Part shown: positions 1 through 13,679 of the stretch, piece by piece | Layout of the letters: the number at the start of each line of letters is the position of its first letter | Numbering within the stretch: the stretch's first letter is position 1 | Notes under the pieces: model-generated | Told to the model about the DNA's origin: nothing | The model's input: the letters and a program-made list of their open reading frames with translations, nothing else | Databases searched by the model: none | Translations under genes and position numbers: made by a program | Assembly (NCBI RefSeq): GCF_009910705.1 | Contig: NZ_JAAAXJ010000003.1 | Coordinates: 62,001-126,000 of the forward strand | DNA length: 64,000 nt | Origin: Microvirga arsenatis | GTDB taxonomy: Bacteria; Pseudomonadota; Alphaproteobacteria; Rhizobiales; Beijerinckiaceae | Direction of reading: 5' to 3'

Positions 1-11
1 GCCTGTGCAAT

Positions 12-55
12 GTTCTTACTTTGTTCTTGACAGTTCGCTTAAGCTGGGCTATATC
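12..55 (+). promoter_or_regulatory. LexA-type box plus sigma-70 promoter, module copy 1
   Basis: The direct repeat GTTC-N7-GTTC (12-15 and 23-26) is the known alphaproteobacterial LexA/SOS box pattern. It abuts TTGACA (27-32), a 17-bp spacer and TATATC (50-55), so a repressor bound here would cover the -35 element. Positions 1-31 match 46909-46939 at 30 of 31 bases. What it drives is unclear: no convincing reading frame precedes ettA at 430. By chance about two GTTC-N7-GTTC matches are expected in 64 kb on both strands, so the promoter context and the duplication carry the argument. Confidence 0.6.
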
Positions 56-429
56 ATGGCTCATCCTCGTCCGGTGAGGGGCGCGCTCGCGAGGCGTCGC
101 AGATGCGGGACGGGGCGCGGTCCCGCCGCAGGCCTCGCACGCCTGTGGTCGCGGGAGGCCGACCCTGGGCGCTGCCGCAGGAGGTCCGCCTGAAAAGAAC
201 CGCGCGTGACGAGCAGTTCGGCTCTTCACCTTCCACCATTATCCATCGAGCCGGGCTGCACGACACGCCACCCTCGATCTCCCCTGACGGCTCGCAGCTC
301 ACGCTGCGGGCCCGAAGGCGCTGATTTCTTGAACTCTGCCGGGGTCACTCCCCCGCCTTGCCCCGGTCGTCGGCCCCTGCTAACTGACGGCCAACTCCAT
401 TCACATCTCGATCAAACAGGGCTTTTCCC
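56..429 (+). other. Leader without a convincing gene; RNA-like hairpins
   Basis: No credible coding sequence is seen between the promoter at 27-55 and ettA. Nested inverted repeats occur at 89-95/132-138 (GCGAGGC/GCCTCGC) and 105-111/120-126 (GCGGGAC/GTCCCGC), so a transcript would fold. The first ~80 bases resemble the sequence after the second promoter module (~46970-47040). It may be a small RNA or an ettA leader. This is inference. Confidence 0.35.
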
Positions 430-2082
<1,653 letters not shown>

Positions 2083-2090
2083 TTCTTGCC

Positions 2091-2777
2091 GTGGGAACCG
2101 TTCTCATCACGGGCATGGGGCGCGGGATCGGGCGAGAGCTCGCCCGCGTTCTCCTGAGGCGCGGCGACCGTGTGATCGGCACGGTTCGCGACGAGCGCAG
2201 CATCTCGGGCGAATGGTCCGAGTTCCTGGCGAGCGGGCAGCTCAGGATGCTGGTGCTGGATGTTCGCGACGAGACCGCAATCCGCAAGGCCGCCGCGCAG
2301 GTCGATGAGCCTATCGACGTGCTCGTGAACAATGCAGGCATCATCGGCCCGCAGCGGCAATCGACTCTCGACATGGATTTCGAGGGTTTTCTCGAAACCC
2401 TGAACATCAACACCCTCGGCCCGTTGCGCATTACCCACGCCTTCCTTCCGCATCTGAGGCGAGCGAAGGCGGGCAAGATCGTCACCATATCGAGCCGCAT
2501 GGGCTCGCTCTCTTATGCCAAGGCGGACCGGATAGCCTATCGCGCCTCCAAGGCGGCGGTGAACAAGGTGATGCAGGGGCTGGCGGAGGATCTCCGCCCT
2601 GAGGGGATCGTGGCGATCTCGGTGCATCCCGGATGGGTCCGGACCGACATGGGCGGCACCGGTGCCGACATCTCGGTCGCGGAGAGCGCAGCCGGTCTTG
2701 CGACCCTCATCGACAGGGTTGCGTGTGAAGACAGCGGAGGCTTCTTTGACTGGCAAGGAGACAGGCTCCCATTCTGA
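2091..2777 (+). CDS. Short-chain dehydrogenase/reductase, classical SDR fold
   Basis: This is a 228-residue NAD(P)-dependent oxidoreductase. It has the dinucleotide loop TGMGRGIG (7-14), NNAG (80-83), the active-site Ser at 134/135, and the catalytic pair Tyr150-xxx-Lys154. The substrate cannot be read from the sequence. The GTG at 2091 is taken as start because it places the first beta strand (VGTVLITG) at the N-terminus. The next in-frame ATG at 2115 would delete it. The gene begins 8 bases after ettA, so co-transcription is likely and its ribosome site lies inside the ettA 3' end. It is short for the family, losing only the variable C-terminal end. Confidence 0.85.
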   Translation: MGTVLITGMGRGIGRELARVLLRRGDRVIGTVRDERSISGEWSEFLASGQLRMLVLDVRDETAIRKAAAQVDEPIDVLVNNAGIIGPQRQSTLDMDFEGFLETLNINTLGPLRITHAFLPHLRRAKAGKIVTISSRMGSLSYAKADRIAYRASKAAVNKVMQGLAEDLRPEGIVAISVHPGWVRTDMGGTGADISVAESAAGLATLIDRVACEDSGGFFDWQGDRLPF

Positions 2778-2799
2778 AGCCGGCCTCCAGGCCAGAGAC

Positions 2800-3042
2800 T
2801 TAGATCTTCAGGATCCTTTTGGCCTCGTCGAGGAGTCTCTCCGACTCGGGATGGTTGCCGGCCTTGTGGGCTTCCTCGCCTTGCTGGCGCAGGCTCATGA
2901 CCCTTTGCCGGTCGGCTGCCGAGAGCTGCGCCGTCTGCAAGGCCCTGTCGATGGCCGCCATGTCCATCGGGCAGCGGCGGGCGAAGGCCGGTGTGGCTGC
3001 GGCCAGGCTGAAGACTAGAACGAGAGGAATTGTGCGAAGCAT
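2800..3042 (-). CDS. Small exported protein, function unknown
   Basis: This is an 80-residue protein with a clear Sec signal peptide (MLRTIPLVLVFSLAAATPAFA). The mature part is charged and helical, about 59 residues, with one Cys near the mature N-terminus. It is predicted to be periplasmic. The start at 3042 is chosen because GGGAAAGGAAGG precedes it and the signal peptide begins there. The longer frame to 3114 lacks both. It converges on the SDR gene with a 22-base gap. I do not recognise the family. The C-terminal half (about residues 50-80) has the amphipathic pattern of a short TPR-like helix pair. Confidence 0.7.
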   Translation of the reverse strand: MLRTIPLVLVFSLAAATPAFARRCPMDMAAIDRALQTAQLSAADRQRVMSLRQQGEEAHKAGNHPESERLLDEAKRILKI

Positions 3043-3279
3043 TGCCTGCCTTCCTTTCCCGCACGAACGCTCGGTTCTGTGCAGAAGACATCGAGGGTTT
3101 TGCCCCATGCCCAATTCTAAGCCAATCGTCTGAATGGGTGAACCTCACCTGATGGATAGATCCTGGCTGTCCATGATCCCGCGGCACGAGCAAGTCGTCG
3201 TGTTCTCCTAAAGGGAGTTGGGTTCTCCAGCGAAACAGTGTATGACCCTTGAGGCACGAGACATAAGAAGAGAGTCCAC

Positions 3280-4758
3280 GTGCCAGCCGATCACATTTCC
3301 AGCTTCGAACCCGTCGCAACGCCTGAGGAAGCCGTCGAGCGCCTCATCGAGCTCCATGACAGCGCCATCGAGGCGCAGCGCCACGCTCTGGAGCACTTCT
3401 TCGCCACCGGCACGGCCCCCACGCCCCTCGAGCGGTCCCGCTTCCGCTATCCGGAGCTGCGCCTCGACTACCGGTCGACCTCCGTTCCGCCCGTCAAGCA
3501 GCGCGCCTATGCCAAGTTCCAGGGTCCGGGAATCTACGCGACGACCATCACGCAGCCGTCCTTCTTCCGCAACTATCTGCTGGAGCAGCTGAACTTCCTC
3601 GTGCGCGATTACGGCGCCACCATCGAGGTCGGGGTGAGCGACCAGGAGATTCCCTATCCTTACGTGTTCGAGCGGGGCGACGAGCTGGGGCGGGGCGCCC
3701 ATTCCGCCGCCGAGCTCGCCCAGCATTTCCCCACGCCTCTGCTGGCCAAGGTCGGCGACGAGATCGCCGACGGCACTTGGATCTTCCATGAGGGCGAGCC
3801 GCGCCCGCTGGCGCTCTTCGATGCGGCGCGGGTGGATTATTCCCTGCGCCGCCTCGTGCACTACACCGGCAGCGACTGGCGCTGCGTTCAGCCCTGGATC
3901 CTGCTCACCAACTACCACCGCTACGTGGACCAGTTCATCCGCTGGGCGGTGGGGGAGCTGGCGGATGAGAACGGGCCCTATACGCGCCTCGTGCTGCCCG
4001 GCGGCGTCTCCATCGAGCGCGGGCTGGATGGCAGCGCCGTCGAGGAGGCGATCGCCTCCTCGCCCTGGCACCGGTTCCAGATGCCCGCCTATCACCTGAT
4101 GCGCAAGGACGGGCAGGGGGTGACCCTCGTCAACATCGGCGTCGGCCCGTCGAACGCCAAGAACATCACCGACCATCTGGCGGTGCTGCGGCCCCAGTGC
4201 TGGCTCATGGTCGGCCATTGCGGCGGTCTGCGCCAGTCGCAATCCATCGGGGACTACGTGCTGGCCCACGGCTATCTCCGCCGCGACCACATCCTCGACG
4301 GCGCCGTGCCGCCGGAGATCCCGATCCCGGCCCTGGCCGAGATCCAGGTCGCCCTGCAGGAGGCAGCCGTCCAGGTCACGGGCGAGAAGGGCGAGGAGCT
4401 GAAGCGGCGCCTGCGCACCGGCACCGTCGTGACCTACGACGACCGCAACTGGGAGCTGCGCTGGAGCCAGGAGCGGCGCCAGATCAATTTGTCCCGCGCC
4501 ATTGCGGTGGACATGGAAAGCGGCACCATCGCGGCTCAGGGCTACCGCCTGCGCGTGCCCTACGGCACGCTGCTCTGCGTCTCCGACAAGCCCCTGCACG
4601 GGGAGATCAAGCTGCCGGGCGCAGCCAATGCCTTCTACGAGCGCGCGGTCAGCGAGCACCTCATGATCGGTCTGGCCGCCCTCGACATCCTGAAGGGTCA
4701 GCGCACCTCCCTGCATTCGCGCAAGCTCCGCAGCTTCGACGAGCCGCCGTTCCGGTAA
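3280..4758 (+). CDS. amn: AMP nucleosidase
   Basis: Hydrolyses AMP to adenine and ribose 5-phosphate in purine salvage and adenylate control. The protein has 492 residues, the usual length for Amn. An N-terminal regulatory domain (about 1-165) precedes a nucleoside-phosphorylase-like catalytic domain (about 225-475). The ribose-binding motif DMESGTIA starts at residue 411 and the base-contacting Asp of SDKP is residue 436. The start is a GTG at 3280 preceded by AAGAAGAGAG. It is a cytosolic enzyme, expected to be oligomeric. The ~240 bases upstream show no strong promoter or riboswitch. Confidence 0.93.
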   Translation: MPADHISSFEPVATPEEAVERLIELHDSAIEAQRHALEHFFATGTAPTPLERSRFRYPELRLDYRSTSVPPVKQRAYAKFQGPGIYATTITQPSFFRNYLLEQLNFLVRDYGATIEVGVSDQEIPYPYVFERGDELGRGAHSAAELAQHFPTPLLAKVGDEIADGTWIFHEGEPRPLALFDAARVDYSLRRLVHYTGSDWRCVQPWILLTNYHRYVDQFIRWAVGELADENGPYTRLVLPGGVSIERGLDGSAVEEAIASSPWHRFQMPAYHLMRKDGQGVTLVNIGVGPSNAKNITDHLAVLRPQCWLMVGHCGGLRQSQSIGDYVLAHGYLRRDHILDGAVPPEIPIPALAEIQVALQEAAVQVTGEKGEELKRRLRTGTVVTYDDRNWELRWSQERRQINLSRAIAVDMESGTIAAQGYRLRVPYGTLLCVSDKPLHGEIKLPGAANAFYERAVSEHLMIGLAALDILKGQRTSLHSRKLRSFDEPPFR

Positions 4759-4769
4759 GCTCCCTCGCC

Positions 4770-5651
4770 ATGTCCCGGGAAACCCTCGGCCTGCTCCTGG
4801 GCTTCGTCGGCGTGTGCATTTTTGCGGGCACGCTGCCCTTCACGCACATCGCCGTCGAGCATCTGAGCCCGCTCTTCGTCACGGCAGGGAGGGCGGCGCT
4901 CGCGGGCCTCCTGGCCCTGTCGACCCTGCTCGCCCTGCGCAAGCCATGGCCGTCCCGGCGGCAGGCGGGCACCCTGGCGCTCGTCGCCCTGTGCCTCGTC
5001 GGAGGCTTTCCGGGCTTCACCGCGCTTGCCATGCAGAGCGTGCCGGCCTCCCACGGCGGGGTGGTGCTCGGCATCCTGCCGCTTGCAACCTCCGTCATCA
5101 GCGCGCTGATCGCCGGTGAGCGGCCGAGCCCGGCCTTCTGGCTCGCAGCTCTGGCCGGAGCTGCCCTGGTCATCGGCTTCACCCTGCACGAGGGCGGCGG
5201 CTCCCTGGGGCAGGGGGATGTCTTTCTCCTCGGAGCCGCGGTCTCCTCGGCGCTCGGCTACGTGCTCTCCGGCAAGCTTGTACAGGCGGGCCTGGCCGGG
5301 TGGGAGGTGATCTCCTGGGTTCTGGTCGTTGCGCTTCCGGTCACGGTTCCGCTGGCTCTCTGGGCCATGCCGAGCGAGCCGGGCCTGATCCCGGCCTGGA
5401 GCTGGATCGGCTTCGCCTATGTGACGCTCATGAGCCAGTATCTAGGCTTCTTCGCCTGGAATGCGGGCTTGGCCATCGGCGGCATCGCTCGCGTGAGCCA
5501 GGTCCAGCTCCTGCAGACCTTCGTCACGCTGCTGATCGCCGCCGTGCTCAACAGGGAACCCATTGCCCTGTCCGCCTGGCTCGTAGCCGCTACAGTCTTT
5601 GGATTGGTCGTTGCAGCCAGCCACGCCAGGGTCCGGCGGAAAAAGTCCTAA
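4770..5651 (+). CDS. EamA/DMT-family transporter
   Basis: A 293-residue inner-membrane protein with about ten hydrophobic helices arranged as two EamA repeats (roughly 5-140 and 150-285). This is the drug/metabolite transporter architecture used for metabolite or amino-acid efflux. The substrate is not predictable. The ATG at 4770 follows amn by 11 bases, so the two may share a transcript. The C-terminus ends in a short basic tail (RVRRKKS), consistent with a cytoplasmic end. Confidence 0.88.
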   Translation: MSRETLGLLLGFVGVCIFAGTLPFTHIAVEHLSPLFVTAGRAALAGLLALSTLLALRKPWPSRRQAGTLALVALCLVGGFPGFTALAMQSVPASHGGVVLGILPLATSVISALIAGERPSPAFWLAALAGAALVIGFTLHEGGGSLGQGDVFLLGAAVSSALGYVLSGKLVQAGLAGWEVISWVLVVALPVTVPLALWAMPSEPGLIPAWSWIGFAYVTLMSQYLGFFAWNAGLAIGGIARVSQVQLLQTFVTLLIAAVLNREPIALSAWLVAATVFGLVVAASHARVRRKKS

Positions 5652-5677
5652 GGCTGTGCTTGCTCTCGTCCTGAGAT

Positions 5678-5701
5678 ACATATAAATATATCTTTATATG
5701 T
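5678..5701. promoter_or_regulatory. Palindromic operator upstream of the ArsR-methyltransferase gene
   Basis: Perfect 9-base inverted repeat ACATATAAA (5678-5686) and TTTATATGT (5693-5701) around TATATC. The block is strikingly AT-rich in a GC-rich region. It lies where a -10 element would be, with TTGCTC at 5660-5665 as a possible -35. Winged-helix ArsR proteins bind such palindromes, so autoregulation of the fused regulator and of metF-metH is the natural inference. Confidence 0.65.
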
Positions 5702-5718
5702 ACGAGAGAGATTTGGCT

Positions 5719-6732
5719 GTGCCTGACGATCCATCTCCATCCCTGGATTTGACCCTGGACGTCCTGCGGGCGGCTGCGGAGGAAACGCGTCTGCGGATTC
5801 TGGTGCTCCTGAGCGAGGGCGAGCTCTCCGTCTCCGACCTCACGGACATCCTGGGGCAGTCGCAGCCGCGCATCTCCCGCCACCTGAAGCTCCTCGTTGA
5901 GGCCGGTCTTGTGGAGCGGCATCGGGAGGGGGCCTGGGCCTTCTTCCGCCTGACCGATCGCGGCACGGCCCTGCGCATCATCCATCCGCTCCTGGACAGC
6001 CTGGACCGCTCCGACCCGCAGCTGCTGGAGGATCGCACCCGGCTCGAGGCCGTGCGCAGCCAGCGTGCGCAGGCTGCGCAGGCCTTCTTCTCGCGCCTTG
6101 CGCCGGAATGGGACCGGATCCGCTCCCTGCATGCGCCCGAGACCGTGGTGGAAGCCGCCGTGCTCGACGCCCTGGGACCGGCCCCCATCCGAAACCTCGT
6201 CGATCTCGGCACCGGCACCGGCCGCATGCTGCAGCTCCTGGCCCCGCGGGCCCACCGTACGGTGGGCCTGGACGCCAGCCATGCCATGCTCTCGGTGGCC
6301 CGCGCCAATCTGGAGAAGGCCGGCTTGAGGGGGATCGAGCTGAGGCAGGGGGACATCTATGCGCCCCCGTTCCCGCGCAACACCTTCGACCTCGTCGTGA
6401 TCCACCAGGTCCTGCACTATCTCGACGATCCCGCGCGCGCCATCCGCGAGGCCGCGCGCCTCGTCGCGCCGGGAGGCCGGATCCTCGTGGTGGACTTCGC
6501 GCCGCACAGTCTCGAGTTTCTGCGCGAGGCGCAGGCGCATCGCCGCCTCGGCTTCGCGTCCTCGCAGGTCGCCGGCTGGCTCGATGAGGCCGGGCTCGAC
6601 TGCACCCTCAATCGAGAGATCGCGCCGCCCAAGAGGGGCGACGAACATCTGACCGTATCCCTTTGGCTTGGCCAGGATCGCCGCGTGGTGACGGATTGGC
6701 CCTTGAACGAACCCGACAGAGAGGTCGCCTGA
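5719..6732 (+). CDS. ArsR-family regulator fused to a SAM-dependent methyltransferase
   Basis: This is a 337-residue two-domain protein. Residues 14-85 form an ArsR winged helix with recognition helix QSQPRISRHLKLL. Residues 120-260 form a class I methyltransferase with motif I VDLGTGTGR (161-169) and an Asp after the second strand (VGLDAS). No metal-binding Cys motif of classical ArsR sensors is seen. The methyltransferase fold may serve as a SAM or S-adenosylhomocysteine sensor. The GTG at 5719 is preferred: GAGAGAG (5704-5710) sits 8 bases upstream, whereas the ATG at 5698 lies inside the palindrome. The stop overlaps the metF start (TGATG), so regulation of methionine synthesis is likely. 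Confidence 0.85.
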   Translation: MPDDPSPSLDLTLDVLRAAAEETRLRILVLLSEGELSVSDLTDILGQSQPRISRHLKLLVEAGLVERHREGAWAFFRLTDRGTALRIIHPLLDSLDRSDPQLLEDRTRLEAVRSQRAQAAQAFFSRLAPEWDRIRSLHAPETVVEAAVLDALGPAPIRNLVDLGTGTGRMLQLLAPRAHRTVGLDASHAMLSVARANLEKAGLRGIELRQGDIYAPPFPRNTFDLVVIHQVLHYLDDPARAIREAARLVAPGGRILVVDFAPHSLEFLREAQAHRRLGFASSQVAGWLDEAGLDCTLNREIAPPKRGDEHLTVSLWLGQDRRVVTDWPLNEPDREVA

Positions 6733-7637
6733 TGTCACCGCTCACCCTTCGCGCCAGCCGGCAGACGTCCTGTCCGATCAAGGTTTCCTTCGAGTTCTTT
6801 CCGCCGAAGACGCCGGAGATGGAGGCGACCCTCTGGTCATCCATCCAGCGCCTGGCTCCGCTCAACCCGCAATTCGTCTCCGTCACCTATGGCGCAGGCG
6901 GCTCCACCCGCGAGCGCACCCATGCGACGGTCTCCCGCCTCGTGCAGGAAACGCGGCTGAAGCCCGCGGCGCATCTCACCTGCGTTGCGGCGACGAAGGA
7001 GGAGGTGGATAGCGTCATCCGTTCCTATTGGGATGCGGGTGTGCGCCACGTGGTCGCCCTGCGCGGCGATCCGGTCGCCGGCATCGGCACCGCCTATGTG
7101 CCGCATCCCGGCGGCTATCAGAGGACATGCGATCTTGTTGCCGGCATCAAGGCCATCGGCGATTTCGAGGTCTCCGTGTCGGCCTATCCCGAGAAGCACC
7201 CGGAAGCCCCATCGCTCGATGCCGATATCGATGTTCTGAAGGCCAAGGTCGATTGTGGAGCGGACCGGGCCATCACCCAGTTCTTCTTCGATAACGATCA
7301 CTACTTCCGCTTTCTCGACCGGGTGCGCGCCCGCGGCATCGACATTCCCATCGTGCCCGGCATCGTGCCGGTGCAGAACTTCAAGCAGACGGCAAACTTC
7401 GCGGCCAAAACCGGCGCGAGCGTTCCCGATTGGCTCGCCGCCCGGTTCGAGGGCCTCGACAATGACGTGGAAACCCGCAGGCTCGTGGCTGCAGCCGTGG
7501 CGGCCGAGCAGGTGCTCGACCTCGTCGACCGCGGCGTGAACGAATTTCACTTCTACACCATGAACCGTGCCGATCTGGTCTATGCCATCTGCCATCTGCT
7601 GGGATTGCGCGATCAGAGCGTGAAGGCTGCCGCCTGA
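6732..7637 (+). CDS. metF: 5,10-methylenetetrahydrofolate reductase
   Basis: Reduces 5,10-methylene-THF to 5-methyl-THF with an FAD cofactor, supplying the methyl donor for the next gene product, MetH. The protein has 301 residues and the TIM-barrel pattern of the family, with FEFFPPKT near residue 21 (the catalytic Glu) and SVTYGAGGS. Later motifs include LRGDP and TQFFFD. The ATG at 6732 overlaps the stop of the ArsR-methyltransferase gene, implying translational coupling. A longer frame starting at 6663 would overlap that gene and lacks family similarity. Confidence 0.95.
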   Translation: MSPLTLRASRQTSCPIKVSFEFFPPKTPEMEATLWSSIQRLAPLNPQFVSVTYGAGGSTRERTHATVSRLVQETRLKPAAHLTCVAATKEEVDSVIRSYWDAGVRHVVALRGDPVAGIGTAYVPHPGGYQRTCDLVAGIKAIGDFEVSVSAYPEKHPEAPSLDADIDVLKAKVDCGADRAITQFFFDNDHYFRFLDRVRARGIDIPIVPGIVPVQNFKQTANFAAKTGASVPDWLAARFEGLDNDVETRRLVAAAVAAEQVLDLVDRGVNEFHFYTMNRADLVYAICHLLGLRDQSVKAAA

Positions 7638-7645
7638 TCCTGCCG

Positions 7646-7665
7646 TGCCCGGCGCTCGCCGGGCA
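7646..7665 (+). other. Intra-operon hairpin between metF and metH
   Basis: Perfect 9-base inverted repeat TGCCCGGCG/CGCCGGGCA with a 2-base centre and no following T-run. It could stabilise or partly terminate the metF message. No cobalamin or SAM riboswitch signature was found in this 100-base gap. Confidence 0.4.
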
Positions 7666-7737
7666 TACGCCTGTGCCCCTTGTCATGAATGCCGACGGCC
7701 GGAGCGAACCGGCTGCGCAGAAACGAGAAAACACTGA

Positions 7738-11493
<3,756 letters not shown>

Positions 11494-11506
11494 GCTTTCC
11501 CCACGC

Positions 11507-11709
11507 GTCATCCCGGACGAAGCGCCAGCGGAGATCCGGGATCGTTCTTGCAATACTCCTCGTCATGGCCGGGCTTGTCCCGGCCATCTCGCTTTCATGA
11601 GGCTCAGTGCTGTTCGAATCGGGATCACCGGCACAAGGCCGGTGATGACGCGCGTCGGGGCACTTCATTTTGCACGCGATCCCGGATCGCCTTCGGCGTC
11701 CGGGATGAC
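11507..11709. repeat. Nested palindromic intergenic repeat
   Basis: Outer 13-base inverted arms GTCATCCCGGACG (11507-11519) and CGTCCGGGATGAC (11697-11709) enclose two internal hairpins, each with 9-base stems and 5-base loops: ATGGCCGGG/CCCGGCCAT (11565-11587) and ATCACCGGC/GCCGGTGAT (11624-11646). It lies between convergent metH and the ABC permease gene. This type of dispersed element is common in Hyphomicrobiales. It may act as a bidirectional terminator. Confidence 0.75.
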
Positions 11710-11717
11710 TTTGATGA

Positions 11718-12950
11718 TTATTCCCGCCTCAACGCCTCGATGGGATCGAGCTTCGCCGCGCGCTGTGCCGGATAGAACCCGAAGAAGATGCCCACCAGTG
11801 CCGAGAAGCCCACGGCCATGAGGATCGCGTTCGTGGAGACGAGCGAAGGCCAGCCGGCGAACTGCGCCACGAGATAGGCCGCACCGGCGCCCAGACCGAT
11901 GCCGAGAGCGCCGCCGATGGTGGAAAGGGTCGTCGCCTCGATGAGGAACTGGCTGAGGATGTCGCGCGGGCGCGCGCCGACGGCAAGCCGCAGGCCGATC
12001 TCGCGGGTGCGCTCGGTCACGGACACCAGCATGATGTTCATGATGCCGATGCCGCCGACGAGCAGCGAGACGGCCGCAACGGCTGCGAGCAGCAGGGAGA
12101 GGGTGTTGGCGGAGGCGGAGGCGGTGTTGGCGATCTCGGTCAGGTTTCGGATCGAGAAGTCGTCCTCCTGATCGCCGACGATGCGATGGCGCTGCCGCAG
12201 CAGCTCCGTCATGCTCTCGATGCCGGGTTCGATGTCGCGCTCGCTGGCGAACTTCACGAAGATCGAGCCGACGGAGCGGTCCTTGGCGTAGTTGCGGCCG
12301 ATCAAGCGGCGGCGGCCGGCATCGAGCGGCACGAAGACCACGTCGTCCTGATCCTGTCCGAAGGCCGATTGCCCCTTGGGCGCCATCACGCCGATGACGC
12401 GGAAGGGCACGTTTCGTACGCGCACGATCTGGCCGATGGGATCGTCCTCGCCGAAGAGGTTGCGCGCCACGGTCTGGCCGAGAAGGATGACGATGTCGCC
12501 GCGGCGCATCTCCTCCGGGTCGAAGGTGCGTCCCGAGGCGACGTCCCATTCGCGTGCGGAGAACCAGTCGAGGTCGATGCCGTAGATGCGTGTGCCCCAG
12601 TTGCTGCCGCCGGCCACCACCTGCGCGCCGCCCTGAACGAAGGGCGCCGCCGCCACAACGCCGTCGATCTCGCGCCGGATCGCCTCGGCATCCTCATCGG
12701 TGAGCGACGAGGCCGCGCCTGCGCCGAGGCGCGCGCCGCCCTGCGTCACGTTTCCGGGCGTCACGATGGCGAGGTTGGCGCCGAGCGAGCGGATCTGCCG
12801 GTCGACCAGATTGCGCGCCCCCGAGCCGATCGCCACCATCGCGATCACGGCGGCGACGCCGATCACGATGCCGAGCATGGTGAGCAGGCTGCGCAGGGCG
12901 TTGGCCATGATGGCGGAGAACGCGGAGCGGATGGCTTCGATCCATCTCAT
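11718..12950 (-). CDS. MacB-like ABC transporter permease
   Basis: A 410-residue inner-membrane subunit with one N-terminal helix (about residues 20-45), a large periplasmic MacB-type core domain and a C-terminal FtsX domain with three helices. Unlike canonical MacB, the ATPase is a separate protein encoded just upstream. The ATG at 12950 overlaps the ATPase stop (ATGA), showing translational coupling. Such mechanotransmission transporters export peptides, lipoproteins or toxic small molecules together with an adaptor. No outer-membrane channel gene is adjacent. A frame extending to 13121 overlaps the ATPase gene and is not used. Confidence 0.9.
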   Translation of the reverse strand: MRWIEAIRSAFSAIMANALRSLLTMLGIVIGVAAVIAMVAIGSGARNLVDRQIRSLGANLAIVTPGNVTQGGARLGAGAASSLTDEDAEAIRREIDGVVAAAPFVQGGAQVVAGGSNWGTRIYGIDLDWFSAREWDVASGRTFDPEEMRRGDIVILLGQTVARNLFGEDDPIGQIVRVRNVPFRVIGVMAPKGQSAFGQDQDDVVFVPLDAGRRRLIGRNYAKDRSVGSIFVKFASERDIEPGIESMTELLRQRHRIVGDQEDDFSIRNLTEIANTASASANTLSLLLAAVAAVSLLVGGIGIMNIMLVSVTERTREIGLRLAVGARPRDILSQFLIEATTLSTIGGALGIGLGAGAAYLVAQFAGWPSLVSTNAILMAVGFSALVGIFFGFYPAQRAAKLDPIEALRRE

Positions 12951-13669
12951 TCGGCGGCCTCCGGTGCAGGGCTGCGCGCATCCGCCGGCTCCTGCCGCCG
13001 ATCCTCGACTACGCGGCCGTCGCGAAACCGCACGAGGCGGCGCGCGTGGCGCCCGACTTCGGCATCGTGCGTGACGAGCACGATGGTGACGCCTTCGCGG
13101 TTGAGGTCCTGGAACAGGCACAGGATCTCGCTCGCCGTGCGGCTGTCGAGGGCGCCGGTCGGCTCGTCGGCGAGCAGCAGGCTCGGGCTGCTCACGAGCG
13201 CCCGCGCAATGGCGACGCGCTGCTGCTGACCGCCGGAGAGCTGCATCGGCCGGTGATGCGCCCTCTCGGCGAGGCCCACGCGGCCGAGCGCTTCGAGCGC
13301 CCGTTCCCGCCGGGTCTTGCGGTCGAAGCCCGCATAGATCATCGGCAGTTCCACGTTGCCGAGCGCATCGATGCGGGGCAGCAGGTTGAACTGCTGGAAG
13401 ACGAAGCCGATCTCGCGGTTGCGCAGGCGCGCCAGGCCGTCCGCATCGAGGCTTTCGACCGCCGTTCCGGCGAGGCGGTACTGGCCGCTCGTAGGCCGGT
13501 CGAGGCAGCCGACGAGGTTCATGAAAGTGGACTTGCCCGAGCCGGAAGGGCCCATCACCGCCACGAAATCAGCCTGCTCGATATCGAGCGAAACGCTGTC
13601 GAGCGCAACGACACGCCCGGCATCGAGGTCATAGACCCGTTGCAACTCGCGCGTTTCGATGAGAGCCAT
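12947..13669 (-). CDS. MacB/LolD-type ABC transporter ATP-binding protein
   Basis: A 240-residue cytosolic ATPase with Walker A GPSGSGKST (40-48), Q-loop near 92, signature LSGGQ (144-148), Walker B LLLADEP (165-170) and the LolD/MacB-type TGALDS after it. It powers the permease encoded at 11718-12950. GAGGGGAG precedes the ATG at 13669. Its start lies 10 bases after the adaptor stop, so the three genes form one operon ordered adaptor, ATPase, permease. The longer frame to 13741 overlaps the adaptor gene and lacks a ribosome site. Confidence 0.92.
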   Translation of the reverse strand: MALIETRELQRVYDLDAGRVVALDSVSLDIEQADFVAVMGPSGSGKSTFMNLVGCLDRPTSGQYRLAGTAVESLDADGLARLRNREIGFVFQQFNLLPRIDALGNVELPMIYAGFDRKTRRERALEALGRVGLAERAHHRPMQLSGGQQQRVAIARALVSSPSLLLADEPTGALDSRTASEILCLFQDLNREGVTIVLVTHDAEVGRHARRLVRFRDGRVVEDRRQEPADARSPAPEAAE

Positions 13670-13679
13670 GATGCTCCCC

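Noticed and set aside
5-193. Short frame beginning MQCSYFVLD, similar to one starting at 46913 (MQCSHFVLD)
   Set aside because: The resemblance comes from the duplicated LexA-box/-35 DNA, which these frames translate. Downstream they diverge into Arg-rich noise.
7638-7737. Possible cobalamin or SAM riboswitch before metH
   Set aside because: The gap is only 100 bases with one simple hairpin. No B12 box or SAM-aptamer core is present.
11611-11625. TTCGAATC resembling a tRNA T-loop
   Set aside because: It lies inside the palindromic repeat and no acceptor or anticodon stem can be built around it.
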